Shown here: in pieces, positions 1 through 4,884 of the stretch
How the letters are laid out: each line of letters starts with the position of its first letter
Position numbering within the stretch: position 1 is the stretch's first letter
DNA from: JAITWN01 sp964581365
Lineage (GTDB): Bacteria > Pseudomonadota > Gammaproteobacteria > SZUA-140
DNA length: 7,464 bases
Reading direction: 5' to 3'
Assembly (NCBI GenBank): GCA_964581365.1
Contig: CAZOOF010000068.1
Span: forward strand, 1-7,464
The notes under the pieces: generated by a model
What the model saw: only the letters and a program-made list of their open reading frames with translations
Database searches by the model: none
Told to the model about the DNA's origin: nothing
Translations under genes and position numbers: made by a program

Positions 1-180
1 GTGACCGCCACCCGGAAGGCCGCGCCGAAGAAGAAGGTGACCGCCACCCGGAAGGCCGCACCAAAGAAGAAGGCGACTGTCAGCCGGAAGGCCGCACCAA
101 AGAAGAAGGCGACTGTCAGCCGGAAGGCCGCACCAAAGAAGAAGGCAACCGCCACCCGTAAGGCTGCGCCGAAGAAGAAG
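1..180 (+). repeat. Five tandem 36-bp coding repeats
   Basis: Five contiguous in-frame 36-bp units lie at 1-36, 37-72, 73-108, 109-144 and 145-180. Units 3 and 4 are identical over all 36 bases, and unit 2 shares its last 24 bases with both. The others differ mainly in the first 12 bases, where the codons for TAT or TVS vary, and at a few silent sites. This pattern suggests recent unit duplication by slippage or unequal recombination, so repeat number may differ between strains. The array may continue to the left of the window. Confidence 0.9.
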
Positions 181-207
181 GCGGTGCGGCGCGGCCGCCG
201 AAGCTGA
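1..207 (+). CDS. Histone H1-like lysine/alanine-rich protein, C-terminal part
   Basis: The visible protein is five 12-residue units of the form xTATRKAAPKKK or xTVSRKAAPKKK, followed by a short arginine-rich end (AVRRGRRS) and a TGA stop. Such tails are highly basic and unstructured. In bacterial histone H1-like proteins, of which AlgP of Pseudomonas is an example, they bind DNA non-specifically and compact it. The GTG at position 1 is the first codon of a repeat unit, and the same GTG opens unit 2. It is therefore more likely an internal valine than the start, and the gene probably begins left of the window. The stop codon overlaps the ribosome binding site of hemB, so the two genes are probably co-transcribed and perhaps translationally coupled. 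The class is clear from composition. The exact family is not, because any N-terminal domain is missing. Confidence 0.75.
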   Translation: MTATRKAAPKKKVTATRKAAPKKKATVSRKAAPKKKATVSRKAAPKKKATATRKAAPKKKAVRRGRRS

Positions 208-215
208 GGATAGAG

Positions 216-1229
216 ATGGCCAGAACCGCAGCGGATGCGAGGTATCCGGGCGTGCGCATGAGGCGCATGCGTCGCGACGACTTCAGCCGTCGGTTGATGC
301 GCGAAACGGTTTTGACTCCGGCGGATCTCATCTGGCCGGTTTTCGTGCTGGACGGAGTAAACCGCCGGGTGCCGGTCGAGTCGATGCCGGGGGTCGAGCG
401 TCTAAGTATCGATCTGCTGGTCGAAGCGGCGGCCGAATTATGGGATCTCGGAGTTCCTGCGGTGGCCCTGTTTCCGGTGACCCCGGCGGAGCGCAAGAGC
501 GCTGAAGCCGAGGAGGCCTGGAATCCCGAAGGGCTGGCGCAGCGCGCGGTCCGCGCGCTCAAGGACGCGTTACCGGATCTCGGTGTCATTACCGACGTGG
601 CGCTCGATCCGTTCACCATACATGGCCAGGACGGCCTGGTGGATGCGAGCGGTTATGTGCTCAACGATGAGACGGTTGCGGCGCTGGTTCGTCAGGCGCT
701 CAGTCACGCCGAGGCCGGCGCCGACATCGTCGCCCCCTCGGACATGATGGATGGCCGTATCGGCGCGATCCGTCAGTCGTTGGAGCAGTTCGGTTATATC
801 CACACCCGCATTCTCGCCTATTCCGCCAAATACGCCTCCAGCTTCTACGGACCCTTCCGTGATGCTGTGGGATCGGCCGCCAATCTCGGCAAGGGTGACA
901 AGCGCACCTATCAGATGGATCCGGCAAATTCCGACGAGGCGCTGCGCGAGGTTGAGCTCGATATCGCCGAGGGCGCCGACATGTTCATGGTCAAGCCAGC
1001 GCTGCCCTATCTGGACATCGTGCGCCGGGTCAAAGATCGCTTTGGCGTGCCGACCTTCGCCTATCAGGTGAGCGGCGAATACGCCATGCTGAAGGCTGCG
1101 GCAGAGCGTGGCTGGCTGGATGAGCGCAGCGTGGTACTGGAAGCGCTGATATCCATCCGGCGCGCCGGTGCCGATGGGATTCTCACCTATTTCGCCCGCG
1201 ACGTTGCCCGCTGGCTCCGGGAAGGCTGA
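216..1229 (+). CDS. hemB: Delta-aminolevulinic acid dehydratase (porphobilinogen synthase)
   Basis: This cytoplasmic enzyme condenses two molecules of 5-aminolevulinate into porphobilinogen, the pyrrole precursor of heme, siroheme and other tetrapyrroles. The 337-residue length is usual for the family. Both active-site lysines are present: K205 in YSAKYASSFYGPFRD and the Schiff-base K260 in MVKPALPY. The metal loop DVALDPFTIHGQDG (127-140) has aspartates D131 and D139 where zinc enzymes such as E. coli HemB have cysteines, so this is the magnesium-type enzyme. E245 lies where P. aeruginosa has its allosteric magnesium ligand. The ATG start has a good GAGGA ribosome binding site (206-210) five bases upstream, and that site overlaps the stop of the H1-like gene. 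The family call is very secure; the metal use is inferred from the motif. Confidence 0.97.
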   Translation: MARTAADARYPGVRMRRMRRDDFSRRLMRETVLTPADLIWPVFVLDGVNRRVPVESMPGVERLSIDLLVEAAAELWDLGVPAVALFPVTPAERKSAEAEEAWNPEGLAQRAVRALKDALPDLGVITDVALDPFTIHGQDGLVDASGYVLNDETVAALVRQALSHAEAGADIVAPSDMMDGRIGAIRQSLEQFGYIHTRILAYSAKYASSFYGPFRDAVGSAANLGKGDKRTYQMDPANSDEALREVELDIAEGADMFMVKPALPYLDIVRRVKDRFGVPTFAYQVSGEYAMLKAAAERGWLDERSVVLEALISIRRAGADGILTYFARDVARWLREG

Positions 1230-1244
1230 ACGATCCGCTCTTCC

Positions 1245-1261
1245 GGTCATGGCTCATGACC
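1245..1261. repeat. Inverted repeat in the hemB-aroE gap
   Basis: A perfect 7-bp inverted repeat (GGTCATG and CATGACC around a 3-base centre) starts 15 bases after the hemB stop. No T-run follows on the plus strand, so it is not a standard intrinsic terminator. It could be a weak mRNA 3' stabiliser, a protein site or chance. The rest of the 70-base gap shows no recognisable promoter, which is consistent with read-through from hemB into aroE. Confidence 0.4.
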
Positions 1262-1299
1262 CGCCAGGGACGATGACGCTGTACCAGCTGAGATAGCCG

Positions 1300-2175
1300 A
1301 TGTCAGATCCGTTCGATTTCGATGCCGCGCCCGATCGCTATGCGGTGATGGGAAATCCCGTATCCCACAGTCTCTCGCCACGCATCCATGCCGAGTTTGC
1401 CCGTCGCACGCGGCAGCGGCTGGTTTACGATGCGATCCAGGTCGATGAAGGCGGCTTTGCTCAGGCGGTGGGAAACTTTCAGGCCGCAGGCGGGAAGGGT
1501 CTCAATATCACCGTGCCTTTCAAACAGCAGGCCTGGTCGCTGGTGGCCAGGCGCAGTCCGCGTGCCGAGCGCGCGGGCGCGGTCAACACCATTCGTTTCG
1601 AACGGGACGGGAGTCTGTTCGGTGACAATACCGATGGTGCGGGGCTGGTGCGAGACCTGCGTAAAAACCTGGGGTTGCGGCTGGAGGGAAGCCGCATTCT
1701 GCTGGTCGGCGCCGGAGGTGCGGCGCGCGGCGTAATCGAGCCCCTGCTCGAGGAGCGACCGGCGGAGATTACCATCGCTAACCGCACCGTCGATCGAGCC
1801 GAGGAGCTGGTGCGCCTGTTTGCCGGTGCGCCACTCGCCGCCTGCGGTTTTGAGGAGCTGCAAGGACAGCGCTTCGATCTCGTCATCAACGGGACCTCGG
1901 CCAGCCTGCACGGCGAGACCCTGCCGCTGCCTGATGGGGTACTGGCGGCGGGAGCCTGGTGTTACGACATGATGTATGCGGCGCAGCCTACGCCCTTCCT
2001 GCGCTGGGCCGGAAGGCAGGGCGCTGCGGGCCTGCAAGACGGACTCGGGATGCTGGTGGAGCAGGCCGCCGAATCGTTCCTGCTCTGGCGCGGAGTACGC
2101 CCGGAGACGGAGGGACTGATCGACCAGCTTCGCGCGGTGCTCAGGGACAGAGAAAAGATGAAAGAGGAAAGATGA
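1300..2175 (+). CDS. aroE: Shikimate dehydrogenase (NADP+)
   Basis: AroE reduces 3-dehydroshikimate to shikimate with NADPH, the fourth step of the shikimate route to chorismate and the aromatic amino acids. The N-terminal substrate domain shows YAVMGNPVSHSLSP (14-27) and the shikimate-binding stretch NITVPFK with catalytic lysine K75. NTDG (110-113) supplies the paired aspartate D112. The Rossmann domain begins with VGAGGAARG (136-144), and NRT (161-163) is the usual NADP phosphate-binding loop. The late QDGLGMLVEQAAESFLLW (246-263) is also typical. At 291 residues it is slightly longer than most AroE proteins. The extra length is the end REKMKEER, encoded by an AT- and purine-rich tract unlike the rest of the gene. 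The ATG has only a weak GAG-type ribosome binding site. An in-frame TAG one codon upstream (1294-1296) limits the start. Confidence 0.96.
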   Translation: MSDPFDFDAAPDRYAVMGNPVSHSLSPRIHAEFARRTRQRLVYDAIQVDEGGFAQAVGNFQAAGGKGLNITVPFKQQAWSLVARRSPRAERAGAVNTIRFERDGSLFGDNTDGAGLVRDLRKNLGLRLEGSRILLVGAGGAARGVIEPLLEERPAEITIANRTVDRAEELVRLFAGAPLAACGFEELQGQRFDLVINGTSASLHGETLPLPDGVLAAGAWCYDMMYAAQPTPFLRWAGRQGAAGLQDGLGMLVEQAAESFLLWRGVRPETEGLIDQLRAVLRDREKMKEER

Positions 2176-2178
2176 AAG
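2154..2178 (+). repeat. Purine-rich direct repeat at the aroE 3' end
   Basis: The 11-base word AAAGATGAAAG occurs at 2154-2164 and again at 2168-2178, inside a nearly all-purine tract (2150-2180) with only two thymines. The second copy contains the aroE stop codon. The composition contrasts sharply with the GC-rich gene and looks like a small dispersed repeat that has replaced or extended the original aroE end. Confidence 0.6.
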
Positions 2179-2209
2179 GATTTACCGCACTTCCCCCTTT
2201 TATCTTTCC
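2166..2209. terminator. Hairpin between convergent aroE and ADP-ribosylglycohydrolase gene
   Basis: Positions 2166-2179 can pair with 2196-2209 over 14 bp with a single G-T wobble, around a 16-base loop. The aroE stop codon (2173-2175) lies within the left arm. On the minus strand the stem is followed by a pyrimidine-rich stretch containing TCTTTCATCTTTTCTCT, which resembles a loose terminator tail for the 2227-3207 gene. The plus-strand tail is CTGTTCTCC, a poorer fit. It may act in both directions. The stem is AT-rich, so efficiency is uncertain. Confidence 0.5.
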
Positions 2210-2226
2210 CCTGTTCTCCGCTCCAT

Positions 2227-3207
2227 TCATTCCGCCAGCAGTGTTCCGGGATCACTTCCATCGTTGAGCCTACCGGGCTCCGCTGCGCCGCGGGCCGCAA
2301 GCTCGAGCGCCAGCGATTCGATGCGCTGAGCGTTCTCCAGCCTCGCCCGCCAGGACGCCGGGATGGCGTCGACACCCAGGAACGCGCCGCTCAATGTGCC
2401 GGCCAGGGCGCCGTTCGTGTCGCGGTCGCCTCCCTGCAGCACGGCGGCGAGCACGCATTCGATGAATTCGTGAGGGTGGACCAGAAAGCAGTACAGCGCG
2501 TAAGGCAGCGAATCCAGAATGGTGTTGCCGAGTCCAAGGACCTGGGCGGCGCGCTCGGTCGTGGCGCTTTCATTCAGCAGCGCGAGCACGGATTCCAGCT
2601 TTCCGAGCATTTCTCGAGTCTGGGCCTGTGGCATGAGCGCGGCGGCAAAGGCTTCCGGCGCGAACGGCCGCTGCGGATTGGCGTCCAGTGCAAGCTGCTC
2701 TGCCGCGGCGAGAATCCGTGCCCCATCGATGGCGATCGGATGCGCATGCGTGATGCGGGTGACGGTCACGGCCGCGCGCTCCAGCGCTGCCGCCTCGGTG
2801 AAATGCAGCACCAGCGGCAGCACCCGGCAGCTTGCGCCGTTGCCCAGGGAACCCTCACCCTCGTACATGCGCGCGGCGGCATCGATATAGCCGATACCTT
2901 CTCGCGCTACCATTTGTCCGATTTCGCGGGTGATGCCGCCGTAGCCGCGCCAGCGCTCCTGCCGGTAGTAATCCTGCAGCCGGTTGCCCAGAATCTGTGG
3001 TTCTACGTCGCCGAACTCGATCAGGGTTTCGGCGACAGCGATCATCGTGAGGGTGTTTTCGGTGTGGCGGAGAATCGGCTCGGCTTCCGCATGACGCAGA
3101 AGATCCAGGCGGCTGCCGCCGCGGAATGCCAGTTCGCCGAGCGCATCGCCGAGCGCGCATCCATGCATTGCGCCCAGCGCGCAGGCGTGCAGGGTGCCGG
3201 CGCTCAT
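2227..3207 (-). CDS. ADP-ribosylglycohydrolase family protein (DraG/ARH-like)
   Basis: Members of this family remove ADP-ribose from proteins or small molecules using a pair of magnesium ions held by conserved acidic residues. The 326-residue protein follows the family plan. It has ALGAMHGCALGDALGE near the N-terminus (10-25), a helical core with GNGASCRVLPL (122-132), THAHPIAIDGARI (153-165), and the second metal motif GGDRDTNGALAGTLSGAFLG (259-278) with D261, D263 and T264. The first metal motif is unusual. Where most members have Thr-Asp-Asp, this one reads Thr-Glu-Asn (T49, E50, N51 in RHTENTLTM). The substrate is unknown, and no partner ADP-ribosyltransferase gene or nitrogenase gene is visible, so it should not be called DraG. 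It stands alone on this strand between aroE (convergent) and the alpha/beta hydrolase (divergent). The ATG at 3205-3207 lacks a normal ribosome binding site. Confidence 0.85.
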   Translation of the reverse strand: MSAGTLHACALGAMHGCALGDALGELAFRGGSRLDLLRHAEAEPILRHTENTLTMIAVAETLIEFGDVEPQILGNRLQDYYRQERWRGYGGITREIGQMVAREGIGYIDAAARMYEGEGSLGNGASCRVLPLVLHFTEAAALERAAVTVTRITHAHPIAIDGARILAAAEQLALDANPQRPFAPEAFAAALMPQAQTREMLGKLESVLALLNESATTERAAQVLGLGNTILDSLPYALYCFLVHPHEFIECVLAAVLQGGDRDTNGALAGTLSGAFLGVDAIPASWRARLENAQRIESLALELAARGAAEPGRLNDGSDPGTLLAE

Positions 3208-3213
3208 GAGTCC

Positions 3214-3242
3214 ATTAGACAGAGAAGGATGGTCATGTTCAA
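3214..3242 (-). promoter_or_regulatory. Possible sigma70 promoter for the ADP-ribosylglycohydrolase gene
   Basis: Read on the minus strand, TTGAAC (3242-3237) is followed after exactly 17 bases by TCTAAT (3219-3214). These match 4 of 6 and 5 of 6 consensus bases. Transcription would be expected to start six to eight bases downstream of TCTAAT, which falls at or within two bases of the ATG at 3207. The mRNA would then have almost no leader, which agrees with the poor ribosome binding site there. Confidence 0.45.
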
Positions 3243-3264
3243 GCGGTGCGATTCCGCATGCTGA
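3235..3264 (+). CDS. Possible 9-codon leader mini-ORF before the alpha/beta hydrolase
   Basis: ATG at 3235 opens a nine-residue reading frame, MFKRCDSAC, ending in TGA at 3262-3264. It has the best ribosome binding site in this gap: AGAAGGA at 3223-3229, five bases upstream. Its stop overlaps the next ATG (3264-3266) as TGATG, the usual layout for translational coupling. That second ATG is in frame with the hydrolase. Alternatively, a one-base sequence error could hide that this well-placed ATG is the true hydrolase start. I see no sign that the peptide itself has a function. Confidence 0.35.
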   Translation: MFKRCDSAC

Positions 3265-4100
3265 TGCTGGGCTGGCTGTTCGGGTCGGCGCTGCTCTTCT
3301 GCGCCATCGTCGCAGCGGTCTTCTGGTGGCTTCAGCCGCGCCGAGTCTACCGCCCGCTGAAGCCGTTGTGCTGGGCGGACGAGGCCGGGGGCGAGGAGGT
3401 GTGGCTGCGCGCCCGTGATGGCGTCAGGCTCCACGGCATCTGGTTCGAGCATCCGAAGCCGGCCGGTACGGTGCTGTTCTGCCACGGAAATACGTCCAAT
3501 GTGGGCCGTTGTCTGGGGATCGCCGCGATGTATGTCCGTCTTGGCTATGCGGTGCTGCTCTTCGACTACCGGGGTTATGGGCGGAGCGAGGGCCGGCCCT
3601 CAGAGCAAGGCACTTGTCTCGATGTCACTGCGGCCTGGGAGTATCTCCTGGGCGAGCGTGGTATCGCTCCCGGCGATATCGTCGTGGCTGGACGTTCGCT
3701 TGGCGCAGCCATTGCTGCCTGGCTGGCCGCGCGCAATCCGCCGCGTGCCCTGGTGCTGGAGTCGGCTTTCACCTCCCTGGCGGATCTGGCGGTGGAGCGT
3801 TACCGCTGGTTTCCGGTTCGATGGCTGATGCGTTATCGCTATTCAGTGGTCGAGCAGATCGCTCTCCTGCGCTGTCCGCTCCTCATCATCCATAGTCGCG
3901 AGGACGAGCTCGTTCCCTTCTCTCACGCGGAGCGCCTCTACGCGCTGGCGCCGGATCCAAAGCGCCTGTTGGAGATCGCCGGACCCCATCGCGATGTGAA
4001 TCGCGCGGAGAACCGACGGTACGTGGAGGGAATCGCCAGCTTTCTGAGCCGTTATCGCCAGGGGCTCAGCGCGCGGCCGAGGCGAGATATCTGTTCTTGA
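3264..4100 (+). CDS. Membrane-anchored alpha/beta hydrolase, ABHD13/BEM46-like
   Basis: This is a serine hydrolase of the alpha/beta fold with an N-terminal anchor; its natural substrate is unknown. Numbering from ATG 3264 (278 residues), residues 4-23 form one hydrophobic segment followed by basic residues (QPRR), which suggests an anchored protein with the catalytic domain near the membrane. HGN (74-76) is the oxyanion region, FDYRGYGRSEG (100-110) is the typical loop, and GRSLG holds nucleophile S145. D214 in SREDELVPF and H242 in GPHRD complete the triad. The start is uncertain: GTG 3246 and ATG 3258 are also in frame, but none has its own good ribosome binding site. I prefer 3264 because it overlaps the stop of the mini-ORF. 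An in-frame TAG at 3216-3218 bars any earlier start. Its last 35 bases overlap the convergent carbonic anhydrase gene. It could be an esterase, thioesterase or peptidase-like enzyme. Confidence 0.85.
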   Translation: MLGWLFGSALLFCAIVAAVFWWLQPRRVYRPLKPLCWADEAGGEEVWLRARDGVRLHGIWFEHPKPAGTVLFCHGNTSNVGRCLGIAAMYVRLGYAVLLFDYRGYGRSEGRPSEQGTCLDVTAAWEYLLGERGIAPGDIVVAGRSLGAAIAAWLAARNPPRALVLESAFTSLADLAVERYRWFPVRWLMRYRYSVVEQIALLRCPLLIIHSREDELVPFSHAERLYALAPDPKRLLEIAGPHRDVNRAENRRYVEGIASFLSRYRQGLSARPRRDICS

Positions 4101-4605
4101 GTTCGGTATAGTGCCGGGCCGAGGTTTCAAGCCAGGCCAGCTCGGCTTCGGTGAGTCGTCGAATCTGGCGCGCGGGTGCGCCGAGATAGAGGAAGCCGCT
4201 CTCCAGCACCTTGCCGGGCGGGACCAGGGTGCCGGCGCCGATCATCGCGCGCGTGCGTACCACCGCGCCATCCATGACCGTCGCGCCCATTCCCACCAGG
4301 ACCAGATCCTCGATGGTGCAGGCATGGAGAATGACGCCGTGTCCCACCGTCACCCGGGCCCCGATACTGAGGGCGAAGCCATCGGGATGATTCTCGCTGG
4401 GCTGGGTGACGTGCAGTATGGCCCCATCCTGGATATTGGTCTCGGCTCCGATGGTGATGCTATTGACGTCGCCGCGCGCCACAGCCATGGGCCAGATCGA
4501 GGCGTCGTCGCCGATCGTCACTCTGCCGACGACCGTGGCCGACGGATCGACGTAGACGCGCGCGCCGAGCGCCGGCGTGCTGTCTTCGAAAGCCCTGATA
4601 CTCAT
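4066..4605 (-). CDS. Gamma-class carbonic anhydrase family protein (YrdA/PaaY-like hexapeptide-repeat protein)
   Basis: The 179-residue protein is a left-handed beta-helix of hexapeptide repeats, for example VGRVTIGDDASIW, IGARVTVGHGVILHACTIED and LVGMGATVMDGAVV, as in trimeric gamma-carbonic anhydrases. The three zinc-ligand histidines of the family are all present: H65 in GAILHVT, H89 in TVGHG and H94 in ILHAC. Metal binding is therefore likely. Carbonic anhydrase activity is not certain, because many YrdA/PaaY relatives show weak activity or act as thioesterases. A longer reading frame begins at 4680, but I chose ATG 4603-4605 because AAGGAG lies nine bases upstream and the protein then starts MSIRAFED, close to where relatives begin. 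Its 3' end overlaps the alpha/beta hydrolase gene by 35 bases. aroE lies nearby, as it does near yrdA in E. coli. Confidence 0.92.
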   Translation of the reverse strand: MSIRAFEDSTPALGARVYVDPSATVVGRVTIGDDASIWPMAVARGDVNSITIGAETNIQDGAILHVTQPSENHPDGFALSIGARVTVGHGVILHACTIEDLVLVGMGATVMDGAVVRTRAMIGAGTLVPPGKVLESGFLYLGAPARQIRRLTEAELAWLETSARHYTELKNRYLASAAR

Positions 4606-4614
4606 TCCGTTATG

Positions 4615-4620
4615 CTCCTT
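4615..4620 (-). promoter_or_regulatory. Ribosome binding site deciding the carbonic anhydrase start
   Basis: The minus strand reads AAGGAG here, nine bases before ATG 4605. The longer alternative start at 4680 has no such site, so this supports the 179-residue product. Confidence 0.75.
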
Positions 4621-4628
4621 GAATGCCG

Positions 4629-4651
4629 GTTCTCCGTGATCTCCGGAGAAC
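4629..4651 (-). promoter_or_regulatory. Hairpin in the leader of the carbonic anhydrase gene
   Basis: GTTCTCCG (4629-4636) and CGGAGAAC (4644-4651) are perfect complements around a 7-base loop. If transcription starts downstream of the TATGAT box at 4671-4666, this stem lies in the mRNA leader just upstream of the AAGGAG ribosome binding site and could affect translation. No function is shown by sequence alone. Confidence 0.35.
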
Positions 4652-4676
4652 GGTGTGCTTGCAGTATCATACAGGT

Positions 4677-4703
4677 CCATTGAAATTCACCGTATTTCAA
4701 TGG
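4677..4703. promoter_or_regulatory. Operator-like 10-bp inverted repeat
   Basis: CCATTGAAAT (4677-4686) and ATTTCAATGG (4694-4703) form a perfect 10-bp inverted repeat with a 7-base spacer, 27 bp in all. The AT-rich arms stand out from the GC-rich surroundings. It lies five bases upstream of the TATGAT box on the minus strand and so covers the spacer and -35 position of that candidate promoter. This is where a dimeric regulator could repress, or replace a missing -35. No matching regulator gene is visible in the window. Confidence 0.45.
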
Positions 4704-4726
4704 CCTCGCGTCGCCCAATCCGGCGG

Positions 4727-4746
4727 CTGCCGGGTCCTCCCGGCAG
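4727..4746. repeat. GC-rich 8-bp hairpin
   Basis: CTGCCGGG (4727-4734) and CCCGGCAG (4739-4746) pair perfectly around the 4-base loop TCCT. No T-run follows on either strand, so it is not a typical terminator. Confidence 0.4.
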
Positions 4747-4785
4747 AGGCGTGATGCTTCATCCCTGAAAATTCTGCTTGCGTCT

Positions 4786-4804
4786 TTTTCCCGTTGCGGG
4801 AAAA
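4786..4804. repeat. 8-bp hairpin with A/T-tract arms
   Basis: TTTTCCCG (4786-4793) and CGGGAAAA (4797-4804) pair perfectly around TTG. The thymines precede the stem in both reading directions instead of following it, which is the reverse of an intrinsic terminator. It lies 81 to 99 bases before prlC and could be a protein site or a 5' leader stem. Confidence 0.35.
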
Positions 4805-4827
4805 TCCCTAACAAAGGCTGGTAGAGG

Positions 4828-4846
4828 GGACGGATCGCTTCCGTCC
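4828..4846. repeat. 7-bp hairpin upstream of prlC
   Basis: GGACGGA (4828-4834) and TCCGTCC (4840-4846) pair perfectly around a 5-base loop, about 40 bases before the prlC ATG. It may be in the prlC mRNA leader; its role is unknown. Confidence 0.3.
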
Positions 4847-4884
4847 GGAACGTCCGGCCATGGTGAGGCCGAGCCCCGTGCGGC

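Larger units (their letters stand above)
4606..4884. other. Divergent intergenic region with several inverted repeats
   Basis: This 279-base gap separates the carbonic anhydrase gene (leftward) from prlC (rightward) and must hold the promoter of at least one of them. It contains five short perfect inverted repeats, listed separately, and a direct repeat of CGTCCGG (4842-4848 and 4851-4857). I see no convincing protein-coding frame, tRNA or known riboswitch. A TATGAT -10-like box for the leftward gene lies at 4671-4666 with no good -35 at the usual distance. No clear sigma70 promoter is visible for prlC, and a heat-shock type promoter, expected from E. coli prlC, could not be matched either. 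Confidence 0.6.

Noticed and set aside
1..180. 36-bp repeat array that could suggest CRISPR
   Set aside because: The units are directly adjacent with no spacers, keep one reading frame and encode a lysine-rich tail, so they are coding repeats.
570..1250. 226-codon open frame antisense to hemB
   Set aside because: It lies almost wholly opposite a certain gene; such frames are common in GC-rich DNA, and the protein shows no recognisable motif.
1249..1296. 15-codon frame MAHDPPGTMTLYQLR ending just before aroE
   Set aside because: No ribosome binding site, and its start is inside the inverted repeat. It is probably chance, though its TAG usefully limits the aroE start.
1303..2037. 244-codon open frame antisense to aroE
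   Set aside because: Shadow of aroE in GC-rich sequence with no family features.
2470..3264. 264-codon plus-strand frame opposite the ADP-ribosylglycohydrolase gene
   Set aside because: The minus-strand product has clear family motifs; this frame has none. Only its last nine codons are considered, as a separate mini-ORF with its own ribosome binding site.
4786..4804. TTTTCCCG / CGGGAAAA stem as an intrinsic terminator
   Set aside because: The thymine run comes before the stem in both directions instead of after it, and neither neighbouring gene ends there.
4755..4810. Minus-strand GACGCAAGC next to a hairpin, faintly like part of a cyclic-di-GMP riboswitch
   Set aside because: The other conserved segments and the second stem of that riboswitch are absent, and it is far from the leftward start codon.
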